The translations under genes were made by a program, and so were the position numbers. A stretch of DNA of 64,000 bases from Uranotaenia lowii (taxonomy: Eukaryota; Arthropoda; Insecta; Diptera; Culicidae): assembly GCF_029784155.1 (NCBI RefSeq), contig NC_073693.1:135459988-135523987 (forward strand), given 5' to 3'. Shown in pieces: positions 24,530-35,904 of the stretch (position 1 is the stretch's first letter; every line of letters starts with the position of its first letter). The notes under the pieces are model-generated. The model saw nothing but the letters and a program-made list of their open reading frames with translations, did no database searches and was not told the origin of the DNA.

Positions 24530-25504
24530 GGGGAGAGTGGGGATACTTGATCCCCTTTTTTTATTTTCACCATATCTTTTTGGAAAAATTTAGCAATTCG
24601 CCGTCTTTGACATTTTCTGACAGCTTGTAACTTCAAGTTTCTATGCTCCAAAACTTAGAACGATAATTGAACCCGTTGATGAACTAGAAGCATTTTCGTG
24701 GGAGTAAAAAAAAATGCGATTTTTCTGAAGTTAGGGGAGACTTGATCCCCTATTGAAGGAGACTTGATCTTTTATTCAGGAAGCCCTAATCCTTGTATAA
24801 AAATCAAACAAAACTCCAAGATAGAATGTTAATTTACTATTTTGGTCATGTTTGTTCTCATTTCACAACTTATAGCAGACATAAGAAGAAAATTCTATAA
24901 CTTTGTCTAAACGCTAATAACATTGCATACTTAAAGGCGCTATTTTATATAATTAAGAGAAAATTAATTATTTTTGCTCTTTTCTTCAGACAATTGTTCG
25001 ATAAATATTAGTTTTTGGATAAATATTAGTAAATTCGTAATCAGCAATCATAACGATCAATTCAGAAGAAGAATATGCCGTTTGGAAGGGGGATCAATTG
25101 TACCCAACTCTAGGGGATCAATTGTACCCATAATCAACATTTTAGAAAACTTTTTCTGAAAAAAGTTGAGAGTTTTCCATTACTTTGAAAATATGGCATT
25201 ACGAAGTTCATTTTACGCTCGCGCGATTGATACATTGGAACAAATTTTTTTTTATAATTTTCCCAAGTAAGGAACATTTTAAAGTGATGGAAAAAGATCT
25301 TCAAGTTACATTTTGTGAAAGTTTTCAAATAAAGTTCAATTACTCAAACAATTACTTTTTAAAAAATTTTTAAACTACAAGCATTGTTATTTTGCTCATT
25401 TTGGCACATTTTTCTAGAACATTTGATCTTTGTAAGACATTCCAGTTTCAAGATATAGCTAAGGAATCAAGTATCCCCAGGGATCAAGTATCCTCACTCT
25501 CCCC
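24530..25504. mobile_element. MITE with GGGGAGAGTGGGGATACTTG ends, copy 1
   Basis: A 975-bp element with terminal repeats GGGGAGAGTGGGGATACTTG and near-complement at the right, flanked by TA (24528-24529 and 25505-25506). The phrases ACTTGATCCCC and GGGATCAAxT recur several times near both ends (about 24555, 24740, 24765, 25090, 25115, 25470 and 25480), an iteron-like arrangement. Non-coding; the small frames are shared with the second copy only because the DNA is nearly identical. Confidence 0.9.
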
Positions 25505-25506
25505 TA

Positions 25507-26473
25507 CATGTTCTAAAGAATGGACATACCATGCATGAGGGGGTTCAAAAGCGGCACAATTTAAATGTTAATGGAGTGTTTTTTCGCAGATAGTTTTCAG
25601 GTGGTTCGGCTGGTGGTGCCAAGCCGCCGCGGTTAGCCAAGGTTGACAGAAGTGTTGCATAGAGTCAGTAGTGACAGAATGGGTTGAGGGTGAGGTCCCT
25701 TCATGTATGCTAGGAAACATGTAGCGGCTCCTAAATCAAAACCTCCTCGCCGCATGCCGTGGGCAGCAATTAATTTCGATCAAACGCTGCCGTTCATTCG
25801 TTGGTGATCATTGGATGCTGATAGTTGCTGAGACAATTATGCTGTTGAGTCCGGCGAATGGTTTGTGAACTCAGTAACTAAATAGGTATCGTTACTTTCG
25901 TTTGCTGGAACCGAATTAAGTTCATGTCTTCAAGTCTATCGATATTAGATTAAGTCATGATCGTGCACCGAAGCGTGTGTTTAAAAGAGGGGACGAGAGA
26001 AAAAAAAATAAACAAGAGTGAGATAGATAAAGTTAAATAATTTCGAACCGATGCAAATTATTCAAGTTAGACATGGGACATTTATATTCCATCATGCGAG
26101 TCCATAATTCAATCTAGTGCAGTGGAAGAAAAAAGTTGCTACATTTCCCCTGAGCGCTTGTCTTAAAGTGTCCAAAGTATCAATGTGACAACTATATAGC
26201 TTTTAAATAAATGGGAACTGTAGGACTTAGTCTCCATACCGTTTGGTATGTTTTGGCCTGACTGGCAAGATTAATGATGACAATTTTGTCATGTTGGAAA
26301 AGTTGAGTGAATTATTTTATTAAATTCAATCTGTACGGAGCTTTTATTTGCTGTCATCTTAGGATTTAGGATTATGGATTTTGGAAATTTTCATAACTCA
26401 ATACACCAAAGCATATAATTTATGGAATGGAACGTATCAGTACATCTCAATACGTCTCAAAAAGTCAAAGTCC
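25507..26473. other. Non-coding, no gene recognised
   Basis: Unique-looking sequence, GC-richer at 25600-25800. No conserved frame was recognised. Confidence 0.45.
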
Positions 26474-26487
26474 ACAACACCAACTGT

Positions 26488-27966
26488 TTAGCCCAACAAT
26501 TTGAGTCTGCTCATGATTTTAATTTAAACGTTGTAAGTCCAATTGATGCTCAAATTTCCCTTGAATTTGATGATATTCTTTCAAAACAAAATGTATTTGA
26601 AAGTTCTTTTGAGACAAATATTGATGAACTTAAATTGATTTTCAAAAAATTTAAAAATATGAAAGCTCCAGGGGAAGATGGGATTTTCTATATTCTTATT
26701 AAAAAGTTGCCTGAAAGCACTTTAAATTTTTTAGTTAAAATCTTCAATAAATGTTTTCATTTGGCTTATTTTCCCAATAAATGGAAAAATGCCAAAGTAA
26801 CTCCAATTTTGAAACCTGGAAAAAGTGCTTCAGAGCCTTCAAGTTATCGACCAATTAGTTTGCTTCCTTCTTTAAGTAAACTATTTGAGAGAGTTATTTT
26901 GAATAGAATGATGATTCACATCAATCAGAATTCCATTTTCCCTAATGAACAATTTGGTTTTCGTCATGGACATTCTACTACACATCAACTTTTGAGTGTA
27001 ACTAATATGATTAACGCTAGCAAATCTGAAGGTTATTCAACTGGTGTTGCTCTTCTTGATATTGAAAAAGCTTTTGACAGTGTTTGGCACAAAGGTTTAG
27101 TACCTAATTTGGCTCGATTTGATTTTCCTGTATATCTCACCAAAATTATTCAAAATTATTTGACTAGCCGAACCTTACAAGTAAGCTATCAAAATGCATG
27201 CTCTGAAAGGACACCCATTAGAGCTGGTGTCCCTCAGGGCAGTATACTTGGGCCAATCTTATACAATATTTTTACTTCTGATCTTCCTGATGTATCAGAA
27301 GGAAAAGGTAGAAGACTATTTGCTGATGATACTTTGCTTTCAGCCAAAGGTCGAAATTTACGGGTGTTACGCAGTAGATTGCAACAAAATTTAAATTCCT
27401 TTTTGAATTACTTGAAAATGTGGAAAATTTCTCCTAACGCTTCCAAAACTCAACTTATTTTATTTCCCCATAAGCCAAGAGCAAATTTTTTAAAACCTAA
27501 TGAAAATCATTCCATAACTTTTAATGGGGTTTCATTAGAATGGTCTGATAACGTGAAGTACTTGGGACTTACACTTGATCGGAATCTTACTTTTAAAAAT
27601 CACATTGAAGATATTCAATCTAAGTGTAATAAATATACTAAATCTCTTTATTCTCTCATCAACAGGAAATCCAGGTTGTGTCTGCGAAATAAGATGTTAA
27701 TCTACAAACAGGTATTCCGACCAGCGATAATGTATGCAGTTCCGATTTGGTCTAGCTGCTGCGCGACGAGGAAGAAGGCCATCCAGAGGATTCAGAACAA
27801 GGTTCTGAAAATGATTTTGCGGCTTCCACCTTGGCACAGCACCGAAGATCTTCATCGGATTGCAGGCATTGAAACTATCGAAGAGATGGCCAACAAAATA
27901 ATCTCCAACTTCAGAGGCAAATCGATGCAGTCTTCCATCGCAGAGATTCGCTCTCTCTACAATTAG
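26488..27966 (+). pseudogene. Juan-like ORF2 fragment: reverse transcriptase and C-terminus
   Basis: The retained reverse transcriptase shows the family blocks in order: YRPISLLPSLSKLFERVI, FGFRHGHSTTHQL, the catalytic Asp in LLDIEKAFDSVWHKGL, GVPQGSILGPILYNIF, and FADD. The endonuclease domain is missing. The frame is uninterrupted to the stop and, by chance, also open upstream through 22 codons of host flank to an ATG at 26422, so a predictor would report 514 residues. The element itself begins at 26488. It is a dead-on-arrival copy: no promoter, no ORF1 and no endonuclease. Confidence 0.95.
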
Positions 27967-28224
27967 TTTAATTTTAGGATAGCTTTAGTTTTTAGTTTTA
28001 AGTTTAAAATATTTTTTACACGACAGGATGTTCTCCTTTATAAAAATGCTTGATTGCGCTCAGCAAATTTAAGTCAAATAAATAAATGTTAGTGATTATT
28101 TAACTATAGGGCTCTGAAAGTTCATTATTGAACTGAACACCTAATTTAATGTATTAATGTAATATAAATGTAATGATGAATTGGTACAAATAAAGATATA
28201 TTTAAAAAAAAAAAAAAAAAAAAA
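26488..28224 (+). mobile_element. 5'-truncated Juan-like non-LTR retrotransposon
   Basis: The copy contains the C-terminal 492 codons of ORF2, a 3' UTR with AATAAA and a poly(A) tail (28204-28224). A perfect 14-bp duplication ACAACACCAACTGT lies at 26474-26487 and 28225-28238. The 5' edge falls at the Leu codon that precedes AQQFESAHDF in the full-length copy at 46741-51245. 5' truncation with a TSD is the normal product of incomplete target-primed reverse transcription. Identity to the full-length copy is very high, so it is recent. Confidence 0.95.
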
Positions 28225-28238
28225 ACAACACCAACTGT

Positions 28239-29764
28239 CAAATCAAGAAGCTGGAAAAATATTCATAGCTCAATTTAATTTTAGTGGCCGTAGAATTTGG
28301 CTGAGGTACTTGAAGCCTCTCTCTTTAGCAATGGGACGTTAAATTTGAACTTTAACGTTTGACAGCCCTAATGGGACTTTTAATATGCAGCGGTGCAGTT
28401 TTTTTTCCCAACGACCCGCTCCCTTCATCAGTAAACAAAACATAATTTGTGCATTTTCCCAAAAGCATTCCGACCCATGCCAAACTTCCCATTACTTAGT
28501 GCGTTTCGTCGCTCTGCCCGAGAACGATCGTCATAAAAAGTCATTTCAAGTGGCATTTTTCGGCTTGTTAGAGGCAGAGGTTACCCGAGAAAAAAACTCC
28601 GACCGGCAGCTTCCGTGGCAATGTGGTCGGTGAGCTATCTGCCGTTGCCAAGAGCTACTCAACTTAACTTTTGCTGCGCTTGGCAAACACTCTCAGCCAG
28701 CAGCCAGTGCAGAAGTCGCGCTCAATTTGCATCGGAGAGATTTTAATTAGAATAAATTAATTTTTGTCAGCTTTTTTCCTACTGGGAATCTTTGTCATCT
28801 TTTGGGTGCTCCGAGCAGAACAACTGGAGCACAATAAATAGTTTGCGGTTATGTTTCCATCGTGAAAGTTTATGACGATCTTCTTTTGTTTTGATTTTGT
28901 ATGACACTTTGACAGTTTAGTGACCTAAACGTAGTCATAGCAATGTAGGAATCATTCATGATTCAAATGCAACGACACTAAGGAACTTATCATCTAAAGG
29001 TGCTTCAAGCTTTTTCAAGCCAGAGTCCATATAAAAACTTTTTTTATTGAGGGCTTCGTTGCATAAAACTTAAAGATTTTATTTTAACACTATAATTAAT
29101 ATATTCTCCTTGTAAATTTTCAGAAATAAACGAATGTATTTGTTAAAAAGTGCAGAGCAGTGCCAACAAATTTTATTTCTTTTAATGTCAAAGGGGAAAA
29201 ACTCTTTGAAGCGAAGGAAAATTAATTTGAAAAGTCACTGGAAAACTTACTCCGACATATCAGCATTGTCTTTTGTAATAAAAAGTTTATTTTACTACAT
29301 GTAATACATAGAGTCTTGAACAAATTATTGGTCATAACGGCCACATGGGAGCAGTAGCTGAAAAGTGACGAGATAATCATAAAATGATCACCGTGCCACC
29401 CATTCCCAATGGAAAATTTATCCAAGAAAATTTTCAGTAAAAGAAATGAATTTACCGAGAAATCACTAGATCCCGAAAGGTGTTTAAAAATAGGTGTCAA
29501 CAAACATGTCAGAATATTAGCACGCTTCCTGCGGTATTTAGTCTTAAATCACTCTAGGCCTAAAGCATTTCATTTTTCGACTCTATATGATGTTCACGAA
29601 TTGGAACTAATTTTTAATCGTTTATTTCGGTTTACAATTCAGTTAATCTTTTGTATTGAAACTCAAATCTTGACACACAAAAACCGGGCTTTACCACAGA
29701 TAATTTTACTAAGAAGTGTGACTAAACAAGTTCAAAATTTGAACTTCAAAATCCATTCATCGAT
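28239..29764. other. Non-coding, no gene recognised
   Basis: The stretch 28385-28760 is GC-richer and free of repeat partners in the window, so it may be unique host sequence. The only frame there (82 codons) has no motif. The remainder is AT-rich. Confidence 0.4.
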
Positions 29765-29766
29765 TA

Positions 29767-30739
29767 GGGGAGAGTGGGGATACTTGATCCCCTTTTCTTA
29801 TTTTCACCATATCTTTTTGGAAAAAATTAGCAACTCGCCGTCTTTGACATTTTCTGACAGCTTGTAACTTCAAGTTTCTATGCTCCAAAAATTAGAACGA
29901 CACTTAAACCCATAGATGAACTAGAAGCATTTTCGTGGGAGTAAAAAAATTGCGATTTTTCTGAAGTTAGGGGAGACTTGATCCCCTATTGAAGGAGACT
30001 TAATCTTTAATTCAGCAAACCCTAATCCTTGTATAAAAATCAAACAAAACCCCAAGATAGAATGTTAATTTACTATTTTGGTCATGTTTGTTCTCATTTC
30101 ACAATTTATAGCAGACATAAGAAGAAAATTATATAATTTTGTCTCAACGTCTCAACATTGCATACTTAAAGGCGCTATTTTTTATAATTAAGAGAAAATT
30201 AATAATTTTTGGTCTTTTATTTAGACAATTGTTTGATAAATATTGGTTTTTGGATAAATATTAGTAATTTCGTAATCAGCAATCATAACGATCAATTCAG
30301 AAGAAGAATATGCCGTTTGGAAGGGGGATCAATTGTACCCAACTCTAGGGGATCAATTATACCCATAATCAACATTTTAGAAAACTTTTTCTGAAAAAAG
30401 TTGAGAGTTTCTCATTGCTTTGAAAATATGGCATTATGAAGTTCATTTTACGCTCGAACGATTGATACATTGGAACAATTTTTTTTTCATAATTTTCCCA
30501 TGTAAGGAACATTTTAAAGTGATGAAAAAAGATCTTCAAGTTACATTTTGTGAAATTTTTCAAACAAAGTTCAATTACTCAAACAATTATTTTGTTAAAA
30601 TTTTTTGAACTACAAGCATTGTTATTTTGCTCATTTTGGCACATTTTTCTAGAACATTTGATCTTTGTAAGACATTCCAGTTTCGAGATATAGCTAAGGA
30701 ATCAAGTATCCCCAGGGATCAAGTATCCTCATTCTCCCC
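29767..30739. mobile_element. MITE with GGGGAGAGTGGGGATACTTG ends, copy 2
   Basis: A 973-bp copy in the same orientation as 24530-25504 and, by eye, over 94% identical along its whole length. It is flanked by TA (29765-29766 and 30740-30741). Same iterated ACTTGATCCCC and GGGGATCAATTxTACCC phrases. Non-coding. Confidence 0.9.
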
Positions 30740-30741
30740 TA

Positions 30742-31360
30742 CTTATTTTACACATCACAAGTTGGTTGCCATGTGACAGGTGTTGATTTCTCAGGATAGG
30801 ACTTAATCACTTTAATTATAAAAATAATATTAATGTTATTCAAAATTTCATGCTGATATTTCTCAAGAAAAAACAATTTCAGCCTCAAATGTATTTTTTG
30901 TAAGGCCACAAAATTCATATTTTTCTGAGGTGCAAATAACGTAAGAGCTGGTTTTGATTAATTTGGGTGCATTGAATCCAAATACGAAATAAGATTTTTG
31001 TTTAACAGCTTTTTTTTAAATCACTTTTAAAAGGTCGGGATTCGACCAGAGCGAACTGAACGCCATCAGCATTTTTTCGAAGCATTCGAACTTTATTTGC
31101 AAATATTTTCATCAAGAGGGTAAATCCTTGATGTTTATGAACCAAAATCGATAGTTTTTAATCCAAGTATTTCTTTTCAGTCAAACAAACTCACTTTTTC
31201 GATCTAGAATAGGGATTGAACAAGATGCACTTTCGGTAACTGAGACTGAAGTAACCGCTCCACATGATCAGATCGTTCTGAAATTTGGCATGTGATTCTG
31301 GTAAGCTGATAATTTATTCTGATTTGAAGCAAGAGAGATTTTCCAAGTTTAATTTTTCCT
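30742..31360. other. Non-coding, no gene recognised
   Basis: AT-rich spacer between two MITEs. Confidence 0.45.
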
Positions 31361-32344
31361 TTAAGGTACACCGGGGTAAGTGGGGACGGTTTTTCGTATA
31401 GTTCAACTTTAAAAAATCATTAAAAAATTAGCGATGGATCAATTTTGGTAAAATTGCGTTCAATGTGATGCAGAACATGTTGTTCGCAAGTGCTGAAGAG
31501 ATGAGCTTGATAGACGCAAAGCGAAAAAAGTTATCACGTAAATTGTTATGGATTGCTGGTGTCGCTTTATGGGGTAAGTGGGGACGGTAGATTTTTCCTT
31601 TGATTTCTCAAGAAATTTTCAACAAATTTGTGTTTTTTTGGTTGAATACGTTACTTTATTGCTCGAACCGTCAGAAATTTTGAAAAAAGTTCATGGTACT
31701 ATTAATAAGACATCTTTCAATGATTATTGTGTGTAATCAGATATTATCGAAAATTTATACTTATTTTAGAAAAAAACAAGTACTTTTCCCAACTTTTCAT
31801 GATCTGAATGATAAATAAAGCTAAATTGTATTGAATGAAGGAGAGAAAATTGAAAAAAATGTGTAGAGTAAGGTGGGGTAAAAGTACGAGTCGGGTAGAA
31901 GTACGTTTGAGATTATCACAAACTGAGAACAGAAATATTCAAAACTCTGGCGTGGATTGATAGTTATTCAGACTGCCTTCATCCAGACAAACATTTTATT
32001 TGGAAAAATTAAAAATACCCCGAAAAATGAGGTGTGGCAGCTTTTTTGCCCAAATGATGTAATATTTCAAATAACGGCAAACATTTTTGAGCAATCAAAA
32101 TTCTGGCTTTCAATGAAAGTCTTAATGTGTCTGTTAAGTTTTTTCCAACCACTAGCAAATGCCGAAGAAAGAATTTAATTAATATGATTCTGTTTTGTAC
32201 AATAAACTGTGAAGGGGCAAAAGTACGAACTGCAAATGAGGCAAAAGTACGAATGATATACAGAGTCTACTGAAGTAAATTGGAAGGAAAATTTTTATTT
32301 CTTTCTATAATTCACTGGGAACATCAGCGCATATTTTTGTTCCT

Positions 32345-32490
32345 ACAAAGACTTGTCGCGCGAAAAATGACTCAAATACGATGAGAACTGGATTTCGTAA
32401 ACCTGTTGAATATGGACTATTAGTGAAGAACTCCAAATCCGCGCAGGTTGTTCGCCCATGTATATGATTAGTATCAGAAGCGGACACAAA
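32345..32490 (+). pseudogene. Conserved peptide remnant of unknown family
   Basis: Translation in one frame gives TKTCRAKNDSNTMRTGFRKP, then VEYGLLVKNSKSAQVVRPCI, one stop, and VSEADTKV. The inverted relative at about 56020-56170 (minus strand) gives a matching frame with GFRNPVEYGQLVKSSEFTQ and VRPCIGFVSKANTE without the stop. Amino-acid agreement between two otherwise diverged copies suggests this was once coding. I do not recognise the family and give no function. Confidence 0.45.
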
Positions 32491-33470
32491 AGTAAGCAAA
32501 GATTGATATTAAATTTTTCCTCTTGACTTTATGCGAAATTGTGGAATTCTGAATGGTTGTACTTTTATCCCACATCATTCGAACTTTTGGCCCAGAGCAC
32601 AGTGGTAAACAATACGAAAAACGTGATCGTTGCTTATAACTTTTTTAGGTCACATTTGAGCATATTGGTGTCTTCGGAGAAGTTTGTCAGTAAAATCATC
32701 TCTATAATAAAAAAAACTATTATTTTTCTCATTAATCCCCCTACAAGTGAGATAAAATTTCTAACTTCTCTGTTATAGGTTTTAGTTCTTTGATGTCTTT
32801 GACAAACTTGTTTAAAATGAAAATTTTCTACAACTATGTCTCAGATGCCAAGTTTCTAAAATAATTAATATCCGAGATATCGGCCAAATAAGAAACTTAA
32901 TCTTTAAAAATCAGTTTATAAATAATAACTTTTTTCAGTTAATTTTAAGTTTAATAATATGTTCCACAAAGTTGTTTGTCTTACTAAAGTTCACCACTTT
33001 GTTGAACATTTGAAGTTTGTAAAATGTGATACTGCAGAGCTATGTTAAACAAAATACCGAAAATAGGGCTTTTTAACGCCTTATTTTACAAACACCGGGC
33101 AACATTGGGCAGCCCTGAAAAAGCCCTATTTTCGGTAATACTTTTTACATAGCTCTGCAGTATCACATTTTACAAACTTGAAATGTTGAACAAAGTGGTG
33201 TACTTTAGTAAGACAAACAACTTTGTAGAACATATTATTAAACTTAAAATTAACTGAAAAAAGTTATAATTAACCCAAGCAACCAAAAGTCGCGTTTTTA
33301 CTTAAAGATGGAACTCCGATGTTCACATTTGGCTGAAAAAATGTTTTACGGGAACTTCAGGTGAATCTTGTCGCGTAAAAGTTACTCAGGAACTTCCATC
33401 GCCCTTTGAAAGGTTAAACTATCGATAACGGAACTTCTAAGCGCTTTTAATGGAACTTCTTTCAAGAAGG

Positions 33471-33675
33471 TCGATAACATTCGCGTAACATTCCAAAACG
33501 CACCATTAAGATACTTGAAGTTGTTTTGAAGAACCTATATGGGAAATCTAAGCGACATGTCAAAAATGTTTTTCAAGAAGGTCGATAACGTTCGCGTAAC
33601 ATTTTAAAGCGCACCATTCTTGAAGGTTTTTTAAAGAACCTATATGGGAATTCTAAGCGACATGTCAAAAATGTC
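33471..33675 (+). repeat. Two-copy tandem repeat of about 101 bp
   Basis: Units start at 33471 and 33572 with TTCAAGAAGGTCGATAAC and share GAACCTATATGGGAA and TCTAAGCGACATGTCAAAAA. They differ by several substitutions and a short gap. Confidence 0.85.
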
Positions 33676-34617
33676 TGTCAATTTCTTGTCATGGTATATG
33701 TTTTGTTTATATCTGTACTGATATTTACAAATGGAATTCAAGATTTTTTCGAATTTCTCTTATAAATGTTAAGATATTCGAATAATTTTTTGATGATGCG
33801 AATTTTTGTTATGATTCATATTGTGTACTGAAAGCATGGTCTCCAATTTTCATTCAATCATTTGAATCTAGACTGCTTTGGAAGTTCACAGTCGAATAAC
33901 TTTTTTTGCCGCCAAATGAAAACTTTTAAGTTTTAGGTTGCTATGAAAGTCAGTAAACAAAACATTCAGACCGGTCCGCATAACAGTCAAATGAAAGAAA
34001 TTTTTTTCGATTGAAAATCATCGCTTTCATTTTCATGCCTTGCTGAAAATCTTCAAATAAGAAGATTATTAGCCTAAAAATACAAATTAATAGGACGTTT
34101 TTTCACAGAATCAAGGTATCAAAATTGCAAAAAAATATTTTTATTAATATTAGAATTTTTTGTTGCTTTTAAATCGATTCCTCTTACTTAAATAATTAAT
34201 TAATATAAATATTAAATGAATTTAGAGCTCTTGGCTCAGTTCCCTTTAAAATAGTTTATAATCACAAAAAAAAACAAGATTGAACAAAAAATTACATAAA
34301 AATAACAATTTTCATTTTCGTTTGAAATTGAAGATCTCGATTTTCATTTGAAAATCATCAGGTGCTCTTTGAAAATCATTAACGTCATCATCATTCGAAA
34401 CACCGAGAAACTTCAACTGAAATCATCGTAAGCAAACTTACAGTAGCATGCTTTGGCCTTTCATTTGAAAATTTTGTCTGTTGTGAATGTGAAAATTGGA
34501 GACGCTGACTGAAAGTCCTTTGAACGAAATAAGGTACCTTCTATTGACCAACCCACTCAATCATCTCAAATGACATTAAGTTTAAATACTAATCATTACA
34601 GTGGCAATTAACTATTG

Positions 34618-34688
34618 CTGGATTGGTCGAGAGGCTAGTGAGTTTCATTGCAACCTAGAGAGCAGCGGTTCAATTCTCTAGGCGTGTA
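34618..34688 (+). repeat. tRNA-like block inside the CCCAAGCAACC element
   Basis: A-box-like TGGTCGAGAGGCTAGTG and B-box-like GCGGTTCAATTCTC at near-tRNA spacing. Cloverleaf pairing is incomplete; it is not called a tRNA gene. Confidence 0.4.
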
Positions 34689-35904
34689 AGCAGCTTTTGT
34701 AATCAAAACAATATAATTAAAATCAATGAGATAGACCATGATAGACAGGCAACCTAGCAATCTGACATGTGGTTGTCAGAGCAATCTGTCAATCTGATTT
34801 TTTTTCGGCGCGAAGAAGTTTCTTGACATTCTCTTAGAAGCTGAATAGCGTTCTCTACAGCCACCTAAACGAACTTGAAAGTAGCTTTAAGAACTTAAAT
34901 TTTGGGCTGATTAGCATTCTCTTCAGACACAAACGAGAGCTGATTAAGCTTCTATGGAACCTTTTTAAGGGAATTCTGGTTGCTTGGGAATAAACTGTAA
35001 TTTAAGAGGTTAAGTTTCTTATTTGGCCGATATCTCGGATATTAATTATTTTAGAAACTTGGCATCTGAGACATAGTTGTAGAAAATTTTCATTTTAAAC
35101 AAGTTTGTCAAAGACATCAAAGAGCTAAAACCTATAACAGAGAAGTTAGAAATTTTATCTCACTTGTTGGGGGATTAATCAGAAAATAATAGTTTTTTAT
35201 CGTAGACCTGATTTTACTGACAAACTTCTCCGAAGAAACCAATATGCTTAAATGTGACCTAAAAAAGTTATAACCAACGATCAGGTTTTTCGTATTTTTG
35301 ACCACTGTGCAGAGGTGGGGTAAGAGTACGTTTCGATAGCAGTTTGGCATTTTCGCTACTGCTATCAAATGCGTCGATCGATTATCTTCGTAATTTTTTA
35401 AAAGAGAGATAAATATTTAAGGAATCCAATGCTGCTCTTCGTTTTTTAGAAAAACAACTGCAAAATTTTCTAAAAATAGGATAGCACTAAGGTCGTACTT
35501 TTACCCCACCATACTCTAAACATCAAGTATGTATAAAGCCGTCCCCACTTACCCCAGGTAGGGTTTGGAGACAAAATTTACCCTTTTTTTCTCAATTTTT
35601 AACCGTCGTTTCTTTTCCTAACTGGTTGTTTCGAATGTAAGGATTGTTTCAATGTAGAGTTTTTCGTCAAGAGCCAGCTAGTTTACGAGAAATTTGTGAT
35701 TAAAAAAGATGCACATCAACTTTACATCGTAGTTAAAAATAGAAAATTTACAAAAAGTCACCGTAAACTTTCACAATTGTCGGAATCGTATCTCCTTTTC
35801 AGTTATTGGATAGATTACAAGTAAATTAAACATTCTGCATTAAAAGTTTGAAAAAATAGTTCACAGTATTGTTTTAATACCGTTCCCACTTACCCCGGTG
35901 TACC

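Larger units (their letters stand above)
33274..34988. mobile_element. Element with CCCAAGCAACCA ends, innermost level
   Basis: Terminal repeats CCCAAGCAACCAAAAGT and complement TTCTGGTTGCTTGGG; 1,715 bp. It interrupts the right arm of the CACAGTG palindrome, whose other arm shows the uninterrupted sequence. The flanks (AATTAA, AATAAA) do not give a clean duplication. It contains a tandem duplication and a tRNA-like block; no transposase is visible. Confidence 0.75.
32598..35309. mobile_element. Palindromic element with CACAGTG ends and 5-bp TSD (Transib-like), third level
   Basis: The element begins CACAGTGG and ends CCACTGTG, with a perfect 5-bp duplication CAGAG at 32593-32597 and 35310-35314. 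After removing the insert at 33274-34988 it is about 1.0 kb and almost entirely a palindrome: arms of about 480 bp around a short loop near 33085-33110. Transib elements, relatives of RAG1, have CACWRTG ends and 5-bp duplications; the assignment rests on these termini only, since no transposase is present. Confidence 0.75.
31866..35516. mobile_element. TA MITE with GAGTAAGGTGGGGTAAAAGT ends, second level
   Basis: Ends GAGTAAGGTGGGGTAAAAGT and TTTTACCCCACCATACTC, with TA duplicated at 31864-31865 and 35517-35518. The phrase AAAAGTACGA or AGAAGTACG recurs at 31880, 31897, 32220 and 32241. A diverged relative is at 55975-56440. It carries a conserved peptide-coding remnant (32345-32490) and is interrupted at 32598-35309. 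Confidence 0.85.
31365..35904. mobile_element. TTAA MITE (GGTACACCGGGGTAAGTG ends), copy B, outer shell of a four-level nest
   Basis: The terminal repeats are GGTACACCGGGGTAAGTG and complement; the target is TTAA at 31361-31364 and TTAC (one change) at 35905-35908. Its own sequence is 31365-31865 plus 35517-35904, which matches copy A (10675-11614) in inverted orientation. The empty site in copy A places the insertion of the next element at a single TA. Non-coding. Confidence 0.85.

Noticed and set aside
26422..26487. Upstream ATG extending the truncated ORF2 to 514 codons
   Set aside because: These bases precede and include the target duplication; they are host flank in frame by chance.
32598..32625. 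True V(D)J recombination signal
   Set aside because: Insects lack V(D)J recombination; the heptamer is better read as a Transib-type transposon end, and the spacer is neither 12 nor 23.
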